From Tetmemena sp. SeJ-2015 (Eukaryota; Ciliophora; Spirotrichea; Sporadotrichida; Oxytrichidae), in the NCBI GenBank assembly GCA_027382625.1, contig JAJKFJ010008778.1, forward strand, positions 1 through 15,247: a stretch of 15,247 bases of DNA, written 5' to 3'. The notes under the pieces are model-generated. The model saw only the letters and a program-made list of their open reading frames with translations. It was not told the origin of the DNA and made no database searches. Below, in pieces: positions 8,845 to 15,247 of this stretch. How positions within the stretch are numbered: position 1 is the first letter of the stretch; each line of letters starts with the position of its first letter. A program made the translations under genes and the position numbers.

Positions 8845-10578
8845 ATGAACATAGACTAACGATTCAGCACAACAGAAGAGGAGAAAACTGAGGAACTCAA
8901 GAAGAGACTTCATTTTATGGGAATCATACTTAAGGAGGGCTACACACTCAGGAACTTGCTTGCAATTCCTCTAATCTCAGTGTGCAATACCATCGCCTCA
9001 TTTTACTTGGCTGTGCAAATTGTTTTCATCTTGAGAGACCCATAGTATTTTAATGTGGCGAGCGCGGAGATAGGAGTGGTCGCAAACGACTTAACCTTTT
9101 ACTCTACCTTCGCTCAGATCTTCCTTGTCGTTGTCATTGGTTACTTTTTTGACATCTGTGGCCGCAAATAGACTCTGTTAGTCGCTTTAGTGGGAATGGC
9201 TATGACTCTCTACCTTGTGCCTTATACAGCTCCTCACGTCTGGCCTTGGCTCTACATCCTTAGATCAGTAAAACTATTTTAATGTTGAAATACTAAGCTT
9301 ATTTTAAGTAGGAGAGTTTATTTGGGTTATTCGGAACAGTGGGGATCTGCTCACCCCTGCTTAATGATTACGTGGTCAAGTCTTCAAGAGGCAGAGCAAA
9401 TGCCTTTTAGAACCTGGGAGTTATAGTAGGCGAGCTTTTTAACTTACTCGTGTTGTTGAAACTAACTGAAGACTTCAGTCTTTAACATAGATTCTAAACT
9501 GTGGCTTTCTTCCTGCTCTTCCTCACCTTCATTATCGCTTTCCTAATTAAGGAACCTGTGCTCAGACCCCAGCCAGGCTAAAAGGTTGGTAAACTCAATT
9601 TAAAAATCAAATCCTATAATATCTTTCTGATGTAATTAGCAAAGAAAATAGCTACTCTAATATAGAAGTACTTAATAAGAACAGAAGAGCCAGTCAAGAC
9701 AATAAAAGAGCGAGAATCGTAGACGATGAAAAGCAAGACAACTTATAAGACAAAGAGAAAGCAAGGAAAAGAATAAGCAAGAGTGCAGATGATGTGGAAG
9801 AGGACGAGTACATAATTGATGACACATTTGACCAACAATCTCTTGTAAATAAGATCCGCTACCTTACTAACCATGTTTTGTGGTCATTCTAGAATAACAT
9901 TGTCTTTCCCGTCTGTTAAATTAAACAAAGATATTTCAAAACTTATCCAAGAATTATATTCAGGTTATTTCGGAGTCATTCTACTCAGAATGAACGTGGT
10001 GATGGCTGTGACTTTCTACACACTTTGGATGTCAGGGTTCGTAGGAACAAGTCTGACTTCTTAAGAAGAAGCAGCTGAACTATTCCAGAGAAATCTGGGT
10101 ATAGCAGTTATTAGCATCGTAGCAGTTGTCCTGCCTTGGGGTAAAATTGTAGACACCTGGAAGTAAACCTTCCAAATTAAATTATTTATAAAAATAAAAA
10201 ATAGTGCTTGCTTATAAGGACGTAGTGCCATGGACTGGACTTCTCAACTTGATTTCTATATTTGGTATCCAAGTTATTACTGATCCCCGTACAATAATGG
10301 CTACTGTTATCTACGTTTTAATGGCTCTATCTTTGTTCATGTAGAATCTGTTGACAGATACCCTCTTCCAGAAAAATATCCCAAAAGATATTAGAGGCTC
10401 CATGATGGGTATATATAACTTCATGGGCATCCTTGCTATCCTTATTTACTCTAAAATTGGAGGCATCATACATGATGCGTATGGTTCCCGCTACCCATTT
10501 ATTTTAGTTGGCGTCGTCCAAATAATTTTCATTGTTATGATTCTCTACCTCAGTTGTACAAAGAGATTCAACTAATGA
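8845..10578 (+). CDS. Major facilitator superfamily transporter (MFS2), paralog of MFS1
   Basis: ATG 8845 to TGA 10576-10578. Removing three probable introns and one IES (195 bp) leaves 513 codons. It has the same landmarks as MFS1: GYFFDICGRK at about residue 99, NDYVVKSSRGRAN, LIKEPV, then a charged central loop rich in Asp, Glu, Lys and Arg (NKNRRASQDNKRARIVDDEK), and KNIPKDIRGSM and DAYGSRYPF in the second half. TAG and TAA are read as Gln (for example FMQNLL, QEEAAELF). The central loop is longer and more charged than in MFS1, so regulation or targeting could differ. Substrate unknown. It is convergent with the long gene on the minus strand, whose stop lies 237 bp away. Confidence 0.9.
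9268..9311 (+). other. 44-nt GT-AG intron in MFS2
   Basis: Begins GTAAAA and ends TTTTAAGTAG, with a TACTAAG branch-site-like sequence about 17 bases before the end. No pointer repeat flanks it, so it is an intron and not an IES. The join gives LYILRSESLFGLFG, two residues longer than MFS1 (YFMRCLFVLFG). Confidence 0.65.
9589..9665 (+). other. 77-nt GT-AG intron in MFS2
   Basis: Begins GTAAAC and ends AATATAG, with CTACTCTAAT as a possible branch region. Removal joins RPQPGQKV to EVLNKNRRAS in frame. No flanking repeat beyond one base. Confidence 0.65.
9915..9963 (+). other. 49-nt intron or IES in MFS2 (ambiguous)
   Basis: Read as an intron it is GTTAAA...TATATTCAG. The four bases GTTA also occur at both ends (9915-9918, 9964-9967), so the same joined product FPVCYFGVILLR would come from DNA elimination. 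The good TTCAG acceptor favours an intron. Confidence 0.65.
10164..10188 (+). other. 25-bp IES candidate, pointer TAAA
   Basis: TAAA at 10164-10167 and 10189-10192. Removal keeps the frame (DTWKQKQKIVLAYKDVV) but leaves about seven residues more than MFS1, so the boundary is uncertain. No GT start that would yield an in-frame intron is available. Confidence 0.5.
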
Positions 10579-10815
10579 CTAGTTCGAAAAAAATATCAAT
10601 AAATAAGTTAACAAAAGCCTTATTAACTTTATTTCTTTTAAGAACTTAATCCCTTCAATTGCAATTTTAATTTTATTACAATTAAATAGCTTTAATAAAG
10701 ATAAATAGATTTCATCTACATTTATTCTTTTCTTTTATTTTACTGACCATAAATTTCTATAAAAATATTTGTGTTGTTAAGCCAAAAAATCAAATGGTTA
10801 ATAAAAATTTGTATG
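10579..10815. other. Convergent spacer between MFS2 and the long minus-strand gene
   Basis: A 237-bp AT-rich spacer between two stop codons. It must contain both 3' ends. I see no hairpin-type terminator or gene. Confidence 0.4.
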
Positions 10816-12873
10816 TCACATACTAGAGTGATTTTAATTTGCAAAAATTTATCTAAACTTTAGAGCTGTAGTTGACTTGAACTTTGTTTTTAGTTAGATG
10901 GGTCTAGCATACATGAGCACCTTAAATCCAAACTCTAATTCATTCTACTTCCTCGTTTGGTAAAAATGAAATGGATCTTCAATCTTTTAGCTCTCCCTCA
11001 CAGTCATTTCAAAACTGTTCTCTGCTGAATGTATAGATGATTCCTTTTCTGCCTAGTTTTACAAAAGCCTCTTAATTCGAGCTTTTCTCTGCTGATGATC
11101 TTTTGGAGGTTTTCCAAATTAAATAGTCCTTTCACTTTGTTGTAAAGGCATAGTGCTGGCCTTATTACGGTTGCTTGATTTCAAATTTTCTAATGGACCT
11201 TCTGATATAGAACTAGACTTGCTAAGTTAATTGTGGTGGATAAGTTATCGCTTAGATGACGAATCCTTTTTAGATTAGCTTTTGGAAGATTCAATACTCT
11301 GAGTGAAATTAGAGGAGAGAGTGTTCACAAAATTGCGAGAGTCTTTTTCACCGCTTAAATGTCTAGTTATTCTCCTAGTCTAGTCTCGTATGATTTCGAA
11401 AGTCTTTTGCAAATTTTTAATTGTCCTAATGGGTGTTACAATATTGGAGTAGTCTATTTCATCTTGCTTGAAGTCATGAAGGTGATCTTTTGACTTGATA
11501 GCTTTCAACTAGAAAACTTTTAAGTCTTTAATTTTTGGGTTCTAGTGTTCTATATTGGAGATTAGCTTAGACCTGAACTCTCTCTCATCATCTGTGTTGT
11601 GTTTGTTCATTTCATTTACTACTTTAATCATCAGACTTGATTTTGTGGGCTGGATGTAATTCACTATCCTCGGTGTCTTTCTCTTTCTCTTATGAAACAT
11701 GGACTTACCTCCTCCACCTCTTCCAGCACTCAGACTTTAGAATCCTTTTCTATCTAAGTTTTGTGAAGAACCTCTGTTCTCCCTCATAATTTCGATCAAC
11801 CGTTTAGTTGAAGATTACCTCTCTTGGGAATTGTTAACTGAAGGTCTTTGCGAATTAGACTTATCTAGATTCATCTAAGATGACTCCTTCCTCGACGAGA
11901 GCTACCTCTTTTATTCACTAGTTTTATTGAATCTCACTTACTTCAGAGCTTGAAATAAGTTTGATGGCTTTGGTTTGGATGGTGATTTTATGGACACTCT
12001 ACTCTTTTTAATTTCACTCTTTGAAATATTTTATCTGTCTGGATTATTTTCATCCGACAGTTCTTGAGATAAATGCAAGGTCTGAGTTTATAATTTCTAA
12101 ATCAACTGCTATCTTTGATTCTTGTCTTCTTCTATGAGGGATTAAAGCATGGAGCTCTTGTCTTAACTTGGTAGTCTAAAGTGAGTCTTTTTCTTATGGA
12201 ATGGAGATTGAAACAGACTCTTCTAATTTTAACTTCCCACAAGAGAGGCTTTATTATTCGAGAAATAATCTGAACGATACTCAGCTGGCTCTATGGACAC
12301 TTTCATCTCTGGATAATTCTCATCTGATTAGTTTGGGAACTTGAAACTCCCTTGTTTTAAGGGGGAGGCTTAGAACTGATTCTTTGAGTTAGTATGGGAA
12401 TGAAAGCCTTTATTTAGTTGAAGAAGAGGAATAGGCTCATCAGGTCCATCTTAGAGTTGAGATCCTTTGGTGTGAGATATTGTATTCACTGTCCTTAATA
12501 TTTTGAAGGGAGATTATGACAAAGATTTCATTTCCCCTTTCTTATTCTCAAACTATGAGTTTTAATGCTGTTGTTGCTGAATCTTTCCAAGGAAAAAGTC
12601 CTTTAAGCGGCTGTTAATTTTATCTCTGAGGATCTATTACTCTGAAGGAATACTAGGCTGCTCTTCTGTTCTTTTTATAAGTGGAGGTAGTCCCACTTAG
12701 ACAACTACCGCTCTGTTTTAAGTCCTTTATTGTGTTTACTAATAGGTTGGAGGTTTTCAATTTTTCTTTTAGATTACTGAATTTTTCCTAAGTTATAAGT
12801 TACTCAACTACTTAGTGAGGAGAGAGGGCTCTAGTATATCCTCCTTGGATAAGTTAAGTGATTCACTGTCCAT
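10816..12873 (-). CDS. Long basic Ser/Gln/Lys-rich protein of unknown function
   Basis: ATG 12871-12873, TGA 10816-10818. With two tiny IESs removed (21 bp) it has 679 codons without any TGA; dozens of TAA/TAG read as Gln. N-terminal part: MDSESLNLSKEDILEPSLLT, then a probable coiled coil (KFSNLKEKLKTSNLLVNTIK) and KINSRLKDFFLGKIQQQQ. The middle is low-complexity and polar with many SP/SQ and KS/RK motifs. Around 11685-11730 a glycine run is followed by HKRKRKTPR, a likely nuclear localisation signal. The C-terminal third is helical and basic (RTIKNLQKTFEIIRDQTRRI, DHQQRKARIKRLLQNQAEKE). No family is recognised; cytoskeletal, chromatin-associated or scaffold roles are all possible. It lies 105 bp downstream of the TLDc gene on the same strand. 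Confidence 0.8.
12638..12650 (-). other. 13-bp IES, pointer AGTA
   Basis: TACT (coding strand AGTA) at 12638-12641 and 12651-12654. Removal joins KKNRRAAQ to QQILRDKINS and moves from the frame of the first coiled coil to the frame of the rest of the gene. Confidence 0.65.
12801..12808 (-). other. 8-bp IES, pointer AGTA
   Basis: TACT (coding strand AGTA) at 12801-12804 and 12809-12812. Removal joins the ATG-proximal frame (SLLTKQ) to LITQEKFSNLKEKL. Only four bases lie between the two pointer copies. A plain indel cannot be excluded. Confidence 0.55.
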
Positions 12874-12978
12874 TTAGTTGTTATCAGAAATGCTTATTTA
12901 TTTTCCATTAAATCTCATTAATATTTTACATTTGGTGAGTATTTTGTAAAAAAATGAGCTGTTAGGAATAAAATTTAA

Positions 12979-13535
12979 TCACTGGTTCCTAATAACTGAG
13001 TAGACTTCTATTTCTAGGATTCTGAAGTTGTCTTTGCCACCTAGGTATTCATTTGTCTGTTGCTGCTTGTGCTTCATGCCCTGAGGAGGCTCGTAAGTGC
13101 TCCCTATAAAGCAGCTAGAGTATCTATTCAAGTGTTAGTTGTTATTTTACAAATAATTAATGTTATAAATAAATAATTGATATTCATAGATATGATAATG
13201 ATAACTAAGTCTTGACTCTACCCAAATGAAAGTAACTCGCGCACACTGTAATGCACAGCCTTGTCCTTATTCTTAACTTAAGCGTGCACTGAAGGCTTTG
13301 AGAGCGAGAACAAAAATGCCTCCTCGTCCGCAAAATATACCATATAAAAATTTAAATTATATTAATATGTGTTTTCAGTTAACTTTTTGTAACCAACTGA
13401 GGTGAAAGCTCCAAATGTTTCACCATGCTCTGAGAGAACAAAAGCAACGAAGGCTCCTTAGTCATCTACTTTACTGTGGAAACTCCTTGAATCAAATCCA
13501 TCTAGAGATGCCTAGTACAGCAACGAGAATAATCG
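12979..13535 (-). CDS. TLDc domain, C-terminal part of gene C
   Basis: The minus strand encodes a complete TLDc domain in three MDSs. The first (13535-13369) reads LLYQASLDGFDSRSFHSKVD and LSEHGETFGAFTSVGYKK. The second reads YFADEEAFLFSLSKPS and ELLSFGQSQDLVI. The third reads SSCFIGSTYEPPQG, EYLGGKDNFRILEIEVYSVI and TGA 12979-12981. After removing the two IESs it is 158 codons including the stop. All family landmarks are in order and no nonsense codon is present. Glutamines by TAA/TAG occur at variable positions. 13535 is the right edge of the recognised coding MDS, not a start: the N-terminal part should lie further right, probably the pieces up to 15065. Closest in this window to the TLDc of gene A. 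Confidence 0.85.
13143..13195 (-). other. 53-bp IES, pointer TA (boundary approximate)
   Basis: An AT-rich insert separates FGQSQDLVI from NNQHLNRYSSC. TA repeats at 13143-13144 and 13196-13197 give an in-frame join (DLVI-I-NNQ). One-base alternatives exist, so the exact edges are uncertain, but an insert of about 50-56 bp is clear. Confidence 0.6.
13334..13363 (-). other. 30-bp IES, pointer ATATT
   Basis: AATAT (coding strand ATATT) at 13334-13338 and 13364-13368. Removal gives LTENTYFADEEAFLFSL in frame, matching gene A residue for residue in length. Confidence 0.85.
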
Positions 13536-13930
13536 CAAATATATATTTATTCAATAGATTTTATCATTAAAATTTTGACAATAATTTAATAAGAATAAAT
13601 AGAAAATTATAAAGCGAATTTAATAACTCTAGATATATTATACCTCAAATTAATATGAAATTGATGATGAAGGATTGTTGTAATAGATATTTTTCTAAAT
13701 TTATTTAAAATTTTAATCAAATTTTTTTGAGATAAAAAATAGAACCAACATATTCTTGTACATTATTTTTAAATGAAAGAATGAAGCATTATTCCATCCT
13801 AGAATGCTCCTTTTAAAATTATTATTTTATAAAAATATAAAAGTATTACTATTTCAGCATTGATTTTACAAATTTTTAATTAATCAACCGAAATAATTGG
13901 CCACAGTTTCAATATTCAAGAAAAGTAGTT
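13536..13930. other. AT-rich stretch, probable IES upstream of the TLDc MDSs
   Basis: About 400 bp of AT-rich DNA with no supported gene. It lies between the coiled-coil-like piece and the TLDc domain of gene C and is probably eliminated. Confidence 0.45.
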
Positions 13931-14160
13931 TAGTTTGAGTTGAGATTATCTTACTTTAATAGATAATTACACTTAAAGTTAGAAGTTATAGAGAGAGCTA
14001 CATTTTCATAACTACAGTGATTCAAATACCCAGCAAAACTATGATTTAGCTCATCAATCTTTGAATCTGCAAATTGTTTCAGAGCTTTTTCAATGATTCA
14101 TGATACCTGCTTCGAAGGAGTGATCATCAATAAATCTTTCGCAAAAAATATGTTCTCTTC
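13931..14160 (-). CDS. Helical segment, probable coiled-coil part of gene C
   Basis: A minus-strand frame reads ENIFFAKDLLMITPSKQVS, then a TGA (14098-14100), then IIEKALKQFADSKIDELNHS and GYLNHCSYENVALSIT in the same frame. The position, between a B-box-like N-terminus and a TLDc domain, fits the coiled coil of gene B. The TGA has no pointer-based explanation that I could find. The frame runs into AT-rich DNA below 13950. Confidence 0.4.
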
Positions 14161-14967
14161 ACCCAGAGCTAAGATAATTCATCAATCATCCTCATGAAAC
14201 AAGACCGACACTCTACCTCAAAATGAGATTCCCAAAGCCTTGAAAGGAATGCTAGCGTACCCACGCTGCTGATCGAACTTCCTCTATTTTCAAATATCCT
14301 GAAATAAGGAGAAGATTTCTTGTAGAATGAGATGTCACTCTTTAGATCAAACCAAAGAATAAAACCACACGCTCCGCATTTAACAGTTGAATGCGAAGTC
14401 GAATTCAAATCAATCTGACAACTGAATAACATGAGCTGCTCGTACTTGATGTTTCAGAGATAATCAGCAGCCCTAGTGATTTAGAGACACCACATTATTC
14501 TCGTTACTTCTGATTATTATCAGAAACACCTTTGGTAACTCCTTGTCTCTTAATTCTTATGTTTTTGTTTTTTTATTAAGGTTCAGCAGAAGGAAGTTGC
14601 AGATTATGAGCCTTTGAATTCTGCAGACGACACGACAGTGACTCAAGTGCAGTTGTGTGATTCCACTCATACAAAACCAAGGAATTATCACACTCAAAAA
14701 GTGTGAAAACCAAGTAGCCCATTTGACTTTCTAAAGTGGCCGTATTTCCTGCAGTAGCACCATTCCCATAAATTCTCAACCAAGCCTGCCAAGGGATATG
14801 AGCCAAACGATTGGAGAAAAAAGGAGTTGATGAAACATCAAGAACACAGAAGATGTTTACACTCTTCGCAAATATAACGCAATGAGTTGTCACCAAGATT
14901 GCGAAAACAAAGCCGAAGCAGGGAATCTTGAGGCCTACAAAGTCTGTTAGCACATGGTCTCAGAGAT
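14161..14967 (-). pseudogene. Less AT-rich region with long minus-strand open frames, unresolved
   Basis: Two long minus-strand frames are free of all three stop codons: 14432-14169 (88 codons, with CGACGF and ECRSCF cysteine pairs) and 14953-14576 (126 codons, with a hydrophobic stretch FGFVFAILVTTHCVIF). Neither shows a domain that I recognise. The RING/B-box-like frame of the gene C N-terminus overlaps the second in another phase down to 14841. Plus-strand frames across 14060-15075 also look protein-like but contain several TGAs. The base composition is clearly less AT-rich than the rest of the window. This may be the middle of gene C broken by unrecognised IESs, a decayed copy, or an unrelated element. 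Confidence 0.3.
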
Positions 14968-15065
14968 ATAGCACCAACTTACATTTCGTCATAACACAAC
15001 AAGGAGAGAGTGGACAGTAAGTTTCTGCGATTCCACCATAGCTCGCTGCGTGTTGCAGCAAGCAT
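14838..15065 (-). CDS. Degenerate RING/B-box N-terminus, probably of gene C
   Basis: ATG 15063-15065 opens a 75-codon minus-strand frame that starts exactly where AT-rich spacer ends (MLAATRSELWWNRRN). It reads SLLCYDEM...LRPCANRLCRPQ, resembling a RING whose ligands are partly lost: first Cys is Ser, the CGH-type position is CAN, and the last CxxC has Gln. Then CFRNLGDNSLRYICEECKHL and LC follow, a B-box first half with Asn for His. A TGA at 14838-14840 stands between LCS and Cys, where B-boxes have an ordinary residue. Order and strand match gene B, so I infer it is the 5' end of gene C. The losses suggest decay or loss of zinc binding. Confidence 0.5.
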
Positions 15066-15154
15066 CTTTCAAATAATTATTATTAATTACTTAAAAACTT
15101 AATAATATATAACGCCCGACTGTTTTAATTAATCGTAATAATTAGAGAAATGCA

Positions 15155-15247
15155 TCACTCCTCATTTAATCTTAATAATTAAAACTGCCCTAATCTTTAT
15201 TCAAAATTTAAAAATGGAGATGCCTCTCTCGGCCTCTTGAGCGCTTT
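15155..15247 (-). CDS. Possible 3' end of a further gene (partial)
   Basis: From the window edge a minus-strand frame reads KALKRPREASPFLNFEQRLG and ends at TGA 15155-15157. The outer 30 bases are less AT-rich than the neighbouring spacer. Too short to assign. Confidence 0.25.

Noticed and set aside
11690..11735. GRGGGGKS matching the Walker A pattern in the long basic protein
   Set aside because: It lies in a glycine-rich, low-complexity stretch next to a basic run, with no Walker B or P-loop fold context.
12690..12800. Reading gene 10816-12873 straight through 12757 with one TGA
   Set aside because: That frame has six TAA/TAG in about 20 codons and a TGA, whereas the alternative frame bounded by AGTA pointers has none over about 40 codons and forms a clean coiled coil.
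1..15247. Telomere-type C4A4 repeats, CRISPR-like arrays, tRNA or rRNA genes, transposase genes
   Set aside because: No C4A4 runs, no regularly spaced repeats, no cloverleaf or rRNA-like sequence and no recognisable transposase motif were seen by eye.

Overview
The window reads as germline (micronuclear) DNA of a spirotrich ciliate, most likely an oxytrichid/stichotrich (Oxytricha, Stylonychia or Tetmemena type). Three observations point there. TAA and TAG fall where conserved domains and paralogs need an amino acid, so they read as glutamine, and natural gene ends use TGA. The DNA between genes is very AT-rich. Coding frames are interrupted by AT-rich inserts of 8 to 511 bp flanked by direct repeats of 2-7 bp (ATAC, AAT, TGA, GGAT, ACTTTA, AGCA, TTAAA, TTT, ATACT, AAATT, TGTTTAT, TTACT, ATATT, AGTA). 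Removing one repeat copy plus the insert restores the frame each time. These behave as internal eliminated sequences (IESs) between macronuclear-destined segments (MDSs) with pointers. The pointers are not only TA, which argues against Paramecium or Euplotes. I see no scrambling.

Layout. (1) 0.9-4.4 kb, minus strand: pieces of a B-box/coiled-coil/TLDc gene (TLDc 946-1989, B-box and coiled coil 3172-3625), with another cysteine-cluster fragment at 3.9-4.4 kb. (2) 4.7-6.5 kb, minus: a RING/B-box/coiled-coil/TLDc gene that assembles from six MDSs. It has one unexplained in-frame TGA. (3) 6.87-10.58 kb, plus: two tandem major facilitator superfamily (MFS) transporter paralogs. The first carries eight IES candidates; the second carries mostly GT-AG introns. 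(4) 10.8-12.9 kb, minus: a long basic Ser/Gln/Lys-rich protein of unknown function with two tiny IESs. (5) 13.0-15.07 kb, minus: a third TLDc gene, well resolved in its TLDc domain; a degenerate RING/B-box N-terminus at 14.8-15.07 kb probably belongs to it.

The themes are a local cluster of three TRIM-like TLDc genes on one strand and a duplicated transporter. TLDc proteins of other eukaryotes (OXR1, NCOA7, mEAK7) are linked to oxidative-stress protection and V-ATPase regulation. RING/B-box parts suggest ubiquitin ligation or scaffolding. No functional link between the TLDc genes and the transporters can be claimed from sequence. Most remaining DNA is AT-rich spacer or IES with no recognisable gene.
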